A DNA stretch of 64,000 bases, from the NCBI GenBank assembly GCA_934169925.1, contig CAKPOO010000004.1, positions 1 to 64,000 of the forward strand. The letters are read 5' to 3'. The notes under the pieces are model-generated. The model saw only the letters and a list, made by a program, of their open reading frames with translations, did no database searches and was not told where the DNA came from. Shown piece by piece: positions 1 to 8,557 of the stretch (its first letter is position 1; the number at the start of each line of letters is the position of its first letter). Source of the stretch: an uncultured Clostridia bacterium. Its GTDB lineage: Bacteria; Bacillota; Clostridia; TANB77; CAG-465. A program made the translations under genes and the position numbers.

Positions 1-114
1 ATATATTGCTGAACCTGTTAATATTAAAACTATAACTATAAAAATTATTATAGCTACTAATGTTACACCTTTTTTATTTTTATATTTAAATATATTTTCA
101 TTTTTATTACTCAT
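1..114 (-). CDS. Prepilin-like protein, N-terminal fragment (cut by window edge)
   Basis: The reverse strand opens with ATG at 114 and stays open for 38 codons to the window edge, so only the N-terminus is visible. It has a short charged leader, then KNKKGVTLVA followed by a long hydrophobic stretch. A Lys-rich leader, a Gly, and a hydrophobic segment starting VTLVA is the pattern of type IV prepilin N-termini, cleaved after the Gly. The Glu usually found at mature position 5 is Ala or Val here. GGAG lies about 9 bases before the start and a good sigma-A promoter lies just upstream, so it is transcribed separately from the tad operon on its right. Without the rest of the protein the exact role (pilin, pseudopilin or a surface protein using a prepilin anchor) is open. 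Confidence 0.6.
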   Translation of the reverse strand, partial: MSNKNENIFKYKNKKGVTLVAIIIFIVIVLILTGSAIY

Positions 115-140
115 ATTATCAACTCCAAAATTCAAAGTAT

Positions 141-169
141 ATTTTATCATTTTATATAAAATTTATCAA
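141..169 (-). promoter_or_regulatory. Sigma-A type promoter for the prepilin-like gene
   Basis: On the reverse strand TTGATA and TAAAAT are separated by exactly 17 bases, about 25 bases before the RBS of the prepilin-like gene. Confidence 0.6.
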
Positions 170-291
170 TGAATTTACTTGAATTATCAACGTTTTTAAA
201 TGTTTGTAACATAAATGTAACATTTATATTAGCATATTTTTACATTATAAAAAAAGCTACATATTTCAACTTTTTTTAACATTAATATAAT

Positions 292-318
292 AAAAAATCC
301 CCAAGCAAAGCTTGGAGA
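292..318 (-). terminator. Intrinsic terminator ending the tad operon
   Basis: Reverse strand: CCAAGC-TTT-GCTTGG hairpin followed by a T run, about 35 bases after the stop of the last gene in the tad run. Confidence 0.8.
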
Positions 319-352
319 CTTTCATCATATATTTATAATCATATCTATCATT

Positions 353-1621
353 TTAAGGGTCACATATTGGACAAGGATAAAATCCCATAAACTGTTTATC
401 AACTGAATCTTTAAAAGTAACTTTTATTGTTTGCATAGAAGCTTGTTGCTTACTCAAAACATAACTTGGTAATGTTTTTTGGACATTTTCAGTTGCAATT
501 TTATATTCAGGACAATCAGTATCTCTATGATACAAATTTCGTTTATATTTACTGTTTTCATTTGGAACAGAGAAATAATACCTTGTTGTAAGTTCTAGAC
601 TTGTAACATTATATGCTTTAGCATTTAAATATTTATTTCCTACGTTTATACCTTGTACAAAGGCTAAGAAACCTACATTTTCAATTGTAGCATACATATC
701 CTCTTGTGTTGTTGTTGGAAATGCAAAGTTATATGTGATTCCTGCACTTCTTGCAAAAGAATTATTTTTGTTTATTGCGTATGTTATTTCTTTTGTAACA
801 GTATTAACAATTATTTCTTTTCTTCTTTCTTTTAATGTTTTTTCAATATTTTTAATTAAATCATTAGTAATACCATCATTACCAATACTATTAATGTTAG
901 ATGGATAGTGATTACCATACATGTCATATCTACCATACAATTCAAAGTTTTTTGGTTGACCTAAATTATCTAAATCCTCATCTGTTATATAAAAAGATTT
1001 TTTTTCGTAAGATTTTATAGTATTACCTGCATTAGGTACTACATATGATCCTGTATGAGTTATATTATCATCCATTGTAAATTCAATATGATGCCATGAA
1101 ATAGCATTTTCTTCTGTATATCCTTCAACAATAGAAAGAGAGGACTCGTTAGTCTTTTTTACTATTGTATAATCATATGAATAATATGTTTTTGGTTTTA
1201 AAACATGTTCAATTACACTATTTCCATCTTTTTTATATTCTTCTACTGATGATATTTGTACACCATTATAGTCTATTATTGCCATAGCAGGTACAAATAA
1301 CTGTAAATATCTTTCCGCTGTAGTATTTCCTAACACTCCAAAGTTATTATATAAATTGTCAAGGAAAGTATCTACAGCTACTTGAGCATTTACACTAATT
1401 TTTTCATTATCACTACCAGAATATCCATAATCAACTGTTATATCTTCATTTTCTACCTGTTTCATTTGATCTGATGCATCTTGTGAAGCTATACTTATAA
1501 GTTTTTTATAATAAATTTCTTGTTCTTGTGCTTTTATAGTAAATGATATATTTACATATAAAATTATAATCATTGGTAAAATTACTGCTGAAAACACTAG
1601 TCCTAAATCAGTTATTTTCAC
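353..1621 (-). CDS. Membrane-anchored surface protein with C-terminal Ada-like Cys/His cluster
   Basis: A 422-residue protein with one hydrophobic anchor near residues 7-27 and a long outward-facing domain. I do not recognise the bulk of it. The last 60 residues contain YHRDTDCPEY and, at the very end, GFYPCPICDP. His followed by Cys, then Gly-x-x-Pro-Cys-x-x-Cys-x-Pro, resembles the small metal-binding domain of the Ada repair protein, which also occurs as an accessory zinc module in extracellular proteins. It is the last gene of the leftward tad run, 60 bases after the InlB-repeat protein and just before a strong terminator, so it is probably a minor pilus-associated or surface protein. The start is GTG at 1621 with GGGAGG about 9 bases upstream; a nearby ATG is out of frame. 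Function is inferred only from position and the metal motif. Confidence 0.55.
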   Translation of the reverse strand: MKITDLGLVFSAVILPMIIILYVNISFTIKAQEQEIYYKKLISIASQDASDQMKQVENEDITVDYGYSGSDNEKISVNAQVAVDTFLDNLYNNFGVLGNTTAERYLQLFVPAMAIIDYNGVQISSVEEYKKDGNSVIEHVLKPKTYYSYDYTIVKKTNESSLSIVEGYTEENAISWHHIEFTMDDNITHTGSYVVPNAGNTIKSYEKKSFYITDEDLDNLGQPKNFELYGRYDMYGNHYPSNINSIGNDGITNDLIKNIEKTLKERRKEIIVNTVTKEITYAINKNNSFARSAGITYNFAFPTTTQEDMYATIENVGFLAFVQGINVGNKYLNAKAYNVTSLELTTRYYFSVPNENSKYKRNLYHRDTDCPEYKIATENVQKTLPSYVLSKQQASMQTIKVTFKDSVDKQFMGFYPCPICDP

Positions 1622-1681
1622 TGCATATACCTCCCTTCTAAATTCTTAATATATTATTTATTTTCCACTTTATCATAATTT

Positions 1682-3625
1682 TTAATGATTTGGTCTGTAA
1701 GTATAAGTTGAATTACTACCTGATGAATTACTTGATGAACCACCATGATATGTAGATCCTCCGTTGTAAGTTGTATTTTCTTTATGTTCTTTTGTTGTAA
1801 CTGAAATTGATCTTACATCACTAACATTACCAGCATGGTCATACACTTTAGCGTAAAATGTATATCTTGTTCCTGGATTTAAGCCATAAAAATATGGAGA
1901 TGATTGATAATTAATTCCATCTTTACTGTACATATAACGAGCTGTTCCACTATTACCCTTATCAATAGCTGATACGGTTAAGCCTACATATGTTTCACCA
2001 ATAGAATATTTATCAATTCTTGTAATCACTGGTTTTTCTTTATCTATTTTTTGTACCCAAACTGCTGTTGTGAATATTGTATTACCTGTTACTTTATTAT
2101 AAAATCTTGCCTTAACCAAATTATTAGCAGTAACTCTAAATCTATTTACTTCACGATATGTACTATCTGCATATGTGCCATATCCCCCCATACTTAAATC
2201 ATTCCAAGAAGAATTTCCAATACAATATTGTAATACATATCCATCTGGTATTTTTCCACTTACTTTTGCAGTAACCCATACGTCACTATTAGTCCAATCT
2301 TTTGTGTTTGGTGTTAAAATAATTCCAATATTATCAATTTTATTATTATACTCTTTTGAAATTACTGTTGAAACATTACCTGCTTTATCTTTTGCCCTTG
2401 CATATACTTGATATTTTTTATTTTCCATATTGTTAAATACACCACTACTTTGGTAATTAACTCCATCAACACTATATTCATATCCTGCGACACCACTTAA
2501 GCTATCTGTGCTACCTGAAGATTCTGCTGTAAATGAATTTATACTATTTTTAATAACATTTATATTCCCAGGAGTTGTTGGCGCTGTTGTGTCAATATTT
2601 ATATTATATTGTGATATTATAGAAGAATCACTTGGTTTTGCATATAAAGTAATGCTACCTTCATTCATATACGTGAATCTATTTGTATACGCTGTATATG
2701 ATGTTTCACCTATACGATATAAAATATTTTGAGCATTTTCTAGTTCAATAGTAACAGGTTTATTGGTCCAATTTCCATTACTTATCACCATACCAGTGAC
2801 CGTATCTTTTACTCTAATTCTAACTTTACTTTTATATACAGCATATAAAGTAATGTTATTTTTAAAACTATAATTAGATCCAGGATTATATTTTACTGTT
2901 GTTCCATTAATTTCATCTGTCCAACCTATAAATGCATAATCTTCTAAACTTGGTCTTTGGTATGTTATTTTTATATTTGCACTTTCTGCTCCAAGATAAA
3001 TAGCACCATTACTTGGTTCTATATATGATGGCTCTCCACCTTTTGTATTATAGCTAATTGTAACATCACTTGATACAATTTCATCTATTGCTACAGATTC
3101 CCAAGCGTTATTTTTTACAATACCTCCATAATTTACTTTTATATATTCATCTCCAACATTTGCTGCAATCATGTTTAATATTGCTGTTGCCATGCTTGTA
3201 CTAGAATTTACTAATTTTACATAGATTTGATCTCCAACATTAAGTTTATATATTCCATCATTTATTGTTCTTGAATCTATATGATTTACATTTGATAAAT
3301 CAGTTTGTTTAAATATTTCATCGTTATAGTCAACTACGTATTGTTCTTCAAAGCCATTATCTTTTTGTATTAAAATTTTCCTTTTGGCCTCTAGCCTTAT
3401 GTCATACAAATTACCAGTATTAGATATATTTGCTACATAATCATCATACATTTTCTGTGATATATATCCACAATTTATAACCTCATCAACAAAATTTGTC
3501 GTTGCTTTTAAAACTAAATTATACGACATATCATCTTGTCTTTCAAAATAGTTATATAGCGGGAATAAAACAGCAAGTAAAACTAATACGATTATCATAA
3601 CGACTATACTTAAATTATCCCTCAC
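1682..3625 (-). CDS. Tad-locus surface protein with InlB B-repeat and FN3-like domains
   Basis: 647 residues. One N-terminal TM segment (about residues 7-27) leads into a domain of roughly 170 residues clearly related to the N-terminal region of the beta-helix protein at 4572-6206 (shared elements: the DD(M/I)(A/S)Y block after the TM, GYI(S/T)(Q/E)KMY and VNYGG). An InlB B-repeat-like (Listeria-Bacteroides) unit follows at about 215-268, recognisable by the FIGWT motif and the closing ITLYAVY. Two fibronectin/Ig-like domains end with the AKDKAGNVS and VYDHAGNVS strands, and a Ser/Gly-rich tail completes the protein. Start is GTG at 3625 behind GGAGGG. InlB B-repeats are common in Gram-positive surface proteins. 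With the pilin genes just upstream in the operon, a role as a large minor pilin or tip adhesin is likely but inferred. Confidence 0.65.
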   Translation of the reverse strand: MRDNLSIVVMIIVLVLLAVLFPLYNYFERQDDMSYNLVLKATTNFVDEVINCGYISQKMYDDYVANISNTGNLYDIRLEAKRKILIQKDNGFEEQYVVDYNDEIFKQTDLSNVNHIDSRTINDGIYKLNVGDQIYVKLVNSSTSMATAILNMIAANVGDEYIKVNYGGIVKNNAWESVAIDEIVSSDVTISYNTKGGEPSYIEPSNGAIYLGAESANIKITYQRPSLEDYAFIGWTDEINGTTVKYNPGSNYSFKNNITLYAVYKSKVRIRVKDTVTGMVISNGNWTNKPVTIELENAQNILYRIGETSYTAYTNRFTYMNEGSITLYAKPSDSSIISQYNINIDTTAPTTPGNINVIKNSINSFTAESSGSTDSLSGVAGYEYSVDGVNYQSSGVFNNMENKKYQVYARAKDKAGNVSTVISKEYNNKIDNIGIILTPNTKDWTNSDVWVTAKVSGKIPDGYVLQYCIGNSSWNDLSMGGYGTYADSTYREVNRFRVTANNLVKARFYNKVTGNTIFTTAVWVQKIDKEKPVITRIDKYSIGETYVGLTVSAIDKGNSGTARYMYSKDGINYQSSPYFYGLNPGTRYTFYAKVYDHAGNVSDVRSISVTTKEHKENTTYNGGSTYHGGSSSNSSGSNSTYTYRPNH

Positions 3626-3645
3626 AATTTATTCCCTCCTAACAA

Positions 3646-4098
3646 TTATTCTAAACTATTAATTTCTGATTGATTTGCTTGTCTTATTATCATATTTTTT
3701 ATTCCATTATCATCTATACCATCTAATTTTAAGATATATTTTTTATTACTACTTGCTCCTAAACGATTCATAAGTGATTGATATGTAATTCCTTCTGGTA
3801 TCAAATATGAATCACTAATAACTGTCGAATTATATACCTTAACATTATACGAATCAGTTAAATCACTATCTGTATAATTAAAATAATATGCTGCAACTTC
3901 ATTTGCATCTATTAACTGATTTTCTCCATAAGGAGCATTCATAATTACAGAATTATCAGCTATTTTTTCATCAAATTCATATGCTACATCTGCATAATTT
4001 ACAACCTCAGTAAACAAAAATATCGTTAGGCTTAAAGCTATTATAAACACAAAAATATATGTTCCTGTATATAGCGCTGTATATGCTGACTCATCCAT
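3646..4098 (-). CDS. Small one-TM pilin-like protein of the tad locus
   Basis: 150 residues, with a hydrophobic segment at about residues 12-32 preceded by an acidic N-terminus, then a soluble domain rich in Asn, Tyr and Ser. Size and topology match the other pilin-like products here, but the N-terminal sequence is clearly different from the MDNAQKA family. It lies 20 bases upstream of the InlB-repeat gene and 16 bases after the next small protein, with a strong AGGAGG-type RBS, so it is co-transcribed. It resembles TadE/TadF-type minor pilins in size and anchor only; no catalytic or metal-binding motif is visible. Confidence 0.5.
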   Translation of the reverse strand: MDESAYTALYTGTYIFVFIIALSLTIFLFTEVVNYADVAYEFDEKIADNSVIMNAPYGENQLIDANEVAAYYFNYTDSDLTDSYNVKVYNSTVISDSYLIPEGITYQSLMNRLGASSNKKYILKLDGIDDNGIKNMIIRQANQSEINSLE

Positions 4099-4114
4099 AA
4101 AACTCCCCCTCCTT

Positions 4115-4546
4115 TTAAATTTCTTTAAAATATATGTATGTCACATTTCCAATTTCTTCATGTGATACATTATACTTTTTTTCTCCCATATTTACTAGTT
4201 CTTTTTGATAATCTTCAGAACTTCCCTCATATCTTAAAGTTTTATAATTTCTATAATAATCTGATGTAGATAAGTTATATTTTACATCATTTTGATTTAA
4301 TGTTACATAAACAATTGGATCATCTAAATATTTTTTTACAGTATTTAACAAATCAATACCTGTTTTTTCTGTATTTTCATATTCATCAAATTCGTAAAAC
4401 TCACTTTGAAGACCAGTATTAGTTTTATATACTTTTGAATATACCTCTTTTACATTGTTAATTACCATTAATACACCTGTAACAATTATAATTGTTACAA
4501 ATATAGAGACAGCTATTCTTATTGCCTGATTTGCTGAATCACTCAT
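4115..4546 (-). CDS. Small one-TM pilin-like protein of the tad locus
   Basis: 143 residues beginning MSDSANQAIRIAVSIFVTII. This is a diverged form of the N-terminal block shared by the downstream-numbered pilin genes (MxNAxxAIMIGxGLFIT). The hydrophobic stretch covers about residues 8-29, followed by a polar, Tyr- and Lys-rich domain. The RBS is AAGGAGG. It sits between the beta-helix protein and the 150-residue protein in one leftward operon. It is probably a minor pilin subunit or assembly factor. No class III cleavage motif (Gly before a Glu-containing core) can be seen. Confidence 0.55.
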   Translation of the reverse strand: MSDSANQAIRIAVSIFVTIIIVTGVLMVINNVKEVYSKVYKTNTGLQSEFYEFDEYENTEKTGIDLLNTVKKYLDDPIVYVTLNQNDVKYNLSTSDYYRNYKTLRYEGSSEDYQKELVNMGEKKYNVSHEEIGNVTYIYFKEI

Positions 4547-4571
4547 GTGAGTTTCCCTCCTTTTTTATAAT

Positions 4572-6206
4572 TTAATTTACATATGTAAGATAATATGTAT
4601 TAGATGACTCACTCTTGTTCATCTTTCTTCCATCCATTACTATAATTTTTATTATATTATCAGCAAGATCACTTCCGACTTTTACACTTCCATTGTTAAA
4701 ATGTAAAATTGAAGATTTTAATATAAATCCAACATTTGAACTTATTATTTTAGGATCTCTTTGATTTAAAATACTTTCTGTTTGACTACCAACATTTATT
4801 ATTTCGTTTGAAAAGTCGCCACCAACCATTATGGCCACGTTATCAACCTTTATACTTCCACCACTAATATCTAATTCTTCATTATCACTAGATAATAAAA
4901 ATCCACTTTCACTTTCAAAACTTCCACCAAGAATTTCAGTTTTTGCATTTGGTTGTGTCATAACAAATGCATAACGCCCACCTTTAAAGCTTCCATCTAT
5001 AATTTTTGCAGTTCCATCATTAGAAAATGGTATTGCATCATCATCACTAACAATCCATTCTCCACCTTCAATTCTTACAGTTGAACCTACATCGTTCCAA
5101 CCTGCTTGGTAAGTGCCATTACTTTTAAAAGTACCAGATTTTACAGTTAAGTTGCCATTATTTATATTAATTATTGCTTTACGAGTTTTATCGCTTCCGT
5201 TATATTCTACAAGTCCATCACCATCTATTTCAAGATATGCTTCATTAGTTATAGTTTCAGTTGCATTGCTTATGATGCTATTTCCATTTAAATCCAATCT
5301 TACATGTCTTCCATCTTTTACAGTTATACTTTCTTTTACATCTTTAAGTAAAAGTACTGTTGTATATTTTGTATCAGTTTTACTTACAGCATCTATAGCT
5401 TCTTGTAAAGTGTTATATGATTCAGAACCTATTTGAGCAACTCCAGTTGCAACCTCTACATTTTTAACTTCTTGTAATAATGTAGTTCTATATTTTTCAT
5501 TTTCGATTGTTCCACCATAATTTATATATACTTTTGTATTGTTTTTTACATTTGCACCTAAAGTTAGTACATTAAAAAGTACAGATGCAATTGATGTATT
5601 TGTATTTTTTACTACAACTGTAAATTCATCACCTTTATTCATTGGATATAAATTAGTTGTATCATTAATTCTGTATAAACCAGATATTAATGGAATATCT
5701 CTTAAACTTAAATTTTGGTAATTATCTACATCAGAAATATCATATGCCTCTGTGTAGTATTTTGAATCTAAAGCTCCTAAAATTTGTTTTTCTGTATATT
5801 TTATTTCAGATGATTTATATGTTAATGTAGGTTTTGTATAATTACTATCAAGTACTTGTTCTCCGTTTACTGTTGATATTTTACTTTTGTATAAGTCAAA
5901 ATCAAAATATTTATTGTTATTATTTGCATCTACAGCTAAAATTGCAGGATTATATTTTTTTGAAACATGTTGCATTCTTATTTCATAAGAATTACCTGTT
6001 ACAGATAAATTTGAAACAAAGTCTGTATACATTTTTTCTGTAATATATCCTTTATTTGTAACATCATTTACAAAGTTTGAAGTTACACTAAGAGCTAAAG
6101 AATATGCAATATCATCCATTTTTTCAAATGCAATATACAAAGGTAAGAAAAAGAAAACTAAGGTTGCCATAATTATTGAAAAAACCCTTTGTAGAACATC
6201 ACTCAT
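4572..6206 (-). CDS. Tad-locus surface protein with beta-helix-like repeat domain
   Basis: 544 residues. The N-terminal TM (about 8-28) and following region match the 647-residue InlB-repeat protein, so these two share a common base module. From about residue 255 the sequence becomes a run of short beta-strand repeats rich in GG-x-F/I patterns (for example ILGGSFES, ISGGSIKV), preceded by SYNTLQEAIDAV. This is typical of right-handed parallel beta-helix domains in clostridial surface proteins. No pectate-lyase catalytic residues are obvious. It is probably the same kind of minor pilus or surface subunit with a different outer domain, possibly carbohydrate-binding. RBS is AAAAGGAG at good spacing, 14 bases from the preceding gene. 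Confidence 0.6.
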   Translation of the reverse strand: MSDVLQRVFSIIMATLVFFFLPLYIAFEKMDDIAYSLALSVTSNFVNDVTNKGYITEKMYTDFVSNLSVTGNSYEIRMQHVSKKYNPAILAVDANNNNKYFDFDLYKSKISTVNGEQVLDSNYTKPTLTYKSSEIKYTEKQILGALDSKYYTEAYDISDVDNYQNLSLRDIPLISGLYRINDTTNLYPMNKGDEFTVVVKNTNTSIASVLFNVLTLGANVKNNTKVYINYGGTIENEKYRTTLLQEVKNVEVATGVAQIGSESYNTLQEAIDAVSKTDTKYTTVLLLKDVKESITVKDGRHVRLDLNGNSIISNATETITNEAYLEIDGDGLVEYNGSDKTRKAIININNGNLTVKSGTFKSNGTYQAGWNDVGSTVRIEGGEWIVSDDDAIPFSNDGTAKIIDGSFKGGRYAFVMTQPNAKTEILGGSFESESGFLLSSDNEELDISGGSIKVDNVAIMVGGDFSNEIINVGSQTESILNQRDPKIISSNVGFILKSSILHFNNGSVKVGSDLADNIIKIIVMDGRKMNKSESSNTYYLTYVN

Positions 6207-6219
6207 AATTTGTCTCCTT

Positions 6220-6672
6220 TTATACTACTCTTTCTACTACTGTTATTGTTTTTATATCGTCAGAATTATCATATAACGTATATGTAATAGCAAAACTGCT
6301 ATTATCAACTATTTGGTTATACACATTTGTAAATTCTGTTTTATCATTTGTAACATCATTGTATGTTACAGGTGTATTTAGTTTCATATCTTCATTTGCA
6401 AAGTTGTTTCTTATAGTAACGCTAATTTCAGTTCTTGCAGAACCATAAAAATAATTCAATATATTTTTTACATCAGCACCAGTTATTGTTCTACCATTTG
6501 ATAATACTGTATCCCTTATATATTCCGAATAATTTCCAGAAATATCTGTATTATCTGTTACATTATCTACTAATTGTTTTGCACTATTATAATACAAAAT
6601 AATAGCAGAAATTGTAATCATTGTGATAAACAAACCAGCACCTATCATTATTGCTCTTGTTGCATTTTCCAT
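6220..6672 (-). CDS. Pilin-like protein (MxNAxxAIMIG family)
   Basis: 150 residues starting MENATRAIMIGAGLFITMIT, the same block as the three pilin genes to its right, followed by a hydrophobic helix and a soluble domain of about 115 residues. It is separated from the next pilin gene by a palindromic terminator-like hairpin, so its expression is probably lower or independent. RBS GAGGTGA. The family is assigned from the tandem duplication and tad neighbours; the N-terminus does not carry the classical Flp pilin processing site. Confidence 0.6.
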   Translation of the reverse strand: MENATRAIMIGAGLFITMITISAIILYYNSAKQLVDNVTDNTDISGNYSEYIRDTVLSNGRTITGADVKNILNYFYGSARTEISVTIRNNFANEDMKLNTPVTYNDVTNDKTEFTNVYNQIVDNSSFAITYTLYDNSDDIKTITVVERVV

Positions 6673-6753
6673 TAAATCACCTCATATTTTTCATATATAC
6701 TTTAAAAAATGCTTATATTATAAATACTTTTTAAAATATACATTATTATATAT

Positions 6754-6793
6754 AAAAAGGTATATAACTATAGTATAATTATATACCTTTTTT
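6754..6793. terminator. Bidirectional hairpin between pilin genes
   Basis: AAAAAGGTATATAA paired with its complement TTATATACCTTTTT across a short AT-rich loop, with T runs on both strands. It lies between two leftward pilin genes and probably limits readthrough. Confidence 0.65.
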
Positions 6794-6794
6794 A

Positions 6795-7292
6795 TTAATT
6801 AGCTAAATAACAATAAACTCCAACTACTTTATCAGATATTAGTAATAAATGTGTAGAATATTTATCATTTACATTTATGTATTCATCTGCAGAAGAAATA
6901 CTCATCTTGCTAGCAGTTGCTCTATCACTATTTTCTCTAATTGCTGATATGCTTATTGCACTCTTTGGATCTTGAAAATCTGAAGGATTCCAAGAATCCA
7001 TTACAGAAGTTCCATAATCGGCTTCAACATTTCCATTATTTACTTCTACAACAAAATTTTCTCTATTTCTTAAAGATTTTACCATTGCAATTACTTTTGC
7101 TCCATCAAGAGTTGCTTCATCATATTGAGCATATGAATTGTAATTTATAGCATTACTTGCATTAACCATTTCTTTATTTTTATTATCAAGAAGATCGTTA
7201 CTAACACCTACAACTACCATTACTGCTGCAATAATTATAATAGTTATAAAAAGTCCAACACCAATCATTATTGCTTTTTGTGCATTATCCAT
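6795..7292 (-). CDS. Pilin-like protein (MDNAQKAIMIG family)
   Basis: 165 residues when started at the ATG at 7292, which has GGGTGG close upstream. A longer reading frame extends to 7355 but would overlap the preceding gene and lacks an RBS. The N-terminus MDNAQKAIMIGVGLFITI is nearly identical to the two genes to its right, also at the DNA level, showing recent tandem duplication. The soluble part carries a DGAKVIAMVKSLR region that matches GDKVIEAVRLY and GSQVISAIKAN in its paralogues. Probably a structural or minor pilin of the tad-type system. Confidence 0.62.
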   Translation of the reverse strand: MDNAQKAIMIGVGLFITIIIIAAVMVVVGVSNDLLDNKNKEMVNASNAINYNSYAQYDEATLDGAKVIAMVKSLRNRENFVVEVNNGNVEADYGTSVMDSWNPSDFQDPKSAISISAIRENSDRATASKMSISSADEYINVNDKYSTHLLLISDKVVGVYCYLAN

Positions 7293-7312
7293 TAATACCA
7301 CCCTTATACAAA

Positions 7313-7822
7313 TTATTTTATAGCAAATTTTATTCCAACTACAGAGCCAGAACAATATAACAAGTCTGCATAATATTTTGAACTAGGAGAAACATAACAA
7401 TTATCATTTGATTCATCAGTTAAATACCCAACAGGGGTAATGTTACTATTTTTACTAATTCCTGTAAGTTCTAAAGAGCCCTCAACTTCAAGATCATCAT
7501 TACCTTTATCATCACTAACAAACCCTCTATATGTATATGATGTATAAATACTTCTTGTATCCCCATTATACACAGATATTATAAACTTATCATTTTTACA
7601 ATACAATCTAACAGCCTCTATAACCTTATCACCAGTAATAACAGTGCCATCATATTTATTAAATTTTTGTGCTGTAAGTGAATTTGAAACATTAGCTGCA
7701 TCATTTGAATTAGAATCAATCATATCTTTACCAGTAGTAGCAATTAACACAACTGCTGAAATAACTATGATTGTAATAAATAACCCAACACCAATCATTA
7801 TTGCCTTTTGTGCGTTATCCAT
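7313..7822 (-). CDS. Pilin-like protein (MDNAQKAIMIG family)
   Basis: 169 residues from the ATG at 7822. An upstream TTG would overlap the GGAGG Shine-Dalgarno itself, so the ATG is preferred. The N-terminal 18 residues match the neighbouring pilin genes; the C-terminal half differs, containing DGTVITGDKVIEAVRLYCKN, one extra Cys, and YLTDESNDNCYVSPSSKYYADLL-like strands shared in outline with the gene at 7967. It lies between two hairpins, as a unit with the gene at 6795. Confidence 0.62.
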   Translation of the reverse strand: MDNAQKAIMIGVGLFITIIVISAVVLIATTGKDMIDSNSNDAANVSNSLTAQKFNKYDGTVITGDKVIEAVRLYCKNDKFIISVYNGDTRSIYTSYTYRGFVSDDKGNDDLEVEGSLELTGISKNSNITPVGYLTDESNDNCYVSPSSKYYADLLYCSGSVVGIKFAIK

Positions 7823-7901
7823 ACATTCCTCCAAAAAGTATACAATATAATATATACTTAAAACAATGTTTACATCATAAACACTTTTTTAAATATATAT
7901 T

Positions 7902-7944
7902 AAAAGGTATATAACTTAGCATATAACTAAGGTTATATACCTTT
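7902..7944 (-). terminator. Hairpin after the first pilin gene
   Basis: AAAGGTATATAAC...GTTATATACCTTT with a long stem and a short T tract on the reverse strand. It is very similar in sequence to the hairpin at 6754-6793, so it probably arose with the gene duplication. It likely makes the first pilin the most abundant product. Confidence 0.6.
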
Positions 7945-7966
7945 AATATATTAATTAAACTGATTA

Positions 7967-8485
7967 TTATTGTTTAACAAAATAAATTCCTACAACTGAA
8001 TCAGAAATTTTTATTAAGTGAGCAGTATATTTTGAAGTTGGTGCTACATAATGATTTGTATCATTAGCATTTGTTAAAAGACCAACAGATTGTTGATTTA
8101 AAGCAGCATTACCACTATTTTTTGCTTCTTCAACTTTAGCTATATTACTTGTACCAGTAGTACTTAAAGTTCCACCACCAGTAACTGCGACTCTAGATCT
8201 ACCATAATTTTGATCTGTATTAGAAGCATTTCTTACAACTAAAACCATTCCATCAGTTGTGTTATTAGCTTTTATAGCTGAAATAACTTGAGAACCAGTT
8301 AAAGTAGTTTCATCATATTGTGATGTAAGTTGAGCTTGTAATGATGATGAAATATTTGAAACTTGTGATGTTGATGAGTTAATCATATCTTGTCCCATAC
8401 CAGTTATTAACATTACAGCTGCAATTATTATGATTGTGATAAATAATCCAACACCAATCATTATTGCCTTTTGTGCGTTATCCAT
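7967..8485 (-). CDS. Probable major pilin-like subunit of the tad locus
   Basis: 172 residues, the first of the tandem pilin genes in transcription order, with the best RBS (AAGGAGG). N-terminus MDNAQKAIMIGVGLFITII, hydrophobic helix to about residue 30, then a Ser/Thr/Asn-rich domain. It is bounded by a hairpin on each side, and being first and followed by a partial terminator suggests it is the most expressed subunit. Tad major pilins are normally short Flp proteins of 50-70 residues with a GxxxxE processing site. These are longer and lack it, so they may be a distinct pilin class or stay unprocessed. Confidence 0.6.
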   Translation of the reverse strand: MDNAQKAIMIGVGLFITIIIIAAVMLITGMGQDMINSSTSQVSNISSSLQAQLTSQYDETTLTGSQVISAIKANNTTDGMVLVVRNASNTDQNYGRSRVAVTGGGTLSTTGTSNIAKVEEAKNSGNAALNQQSVGLLTNANDTNHYVAPTSKYTAHLIKISDSVVGIYFVKQ

Positions 8486-8530
8486 ATAAAAACCTCCTTA
8501 AAAATATATAATATGAATAAAATTATATGT

Positions 8531-8550
8531 AAAAACACTTAAGTGTTTTT
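8531..8550 (-). terminator. Short hairpin upstream of the first pilin gene
   Basis: AAAAACACTT-AAGTGTTTTT is a perfect palindrome ending in T residues on the reverse strand. It lies just after the stop of the platform-protein gene. Its small size makes it a weak terminator or an RNA processing/stability element. Confidence 0.45.
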
Positions 8551-8557
8551 GCCAAAA

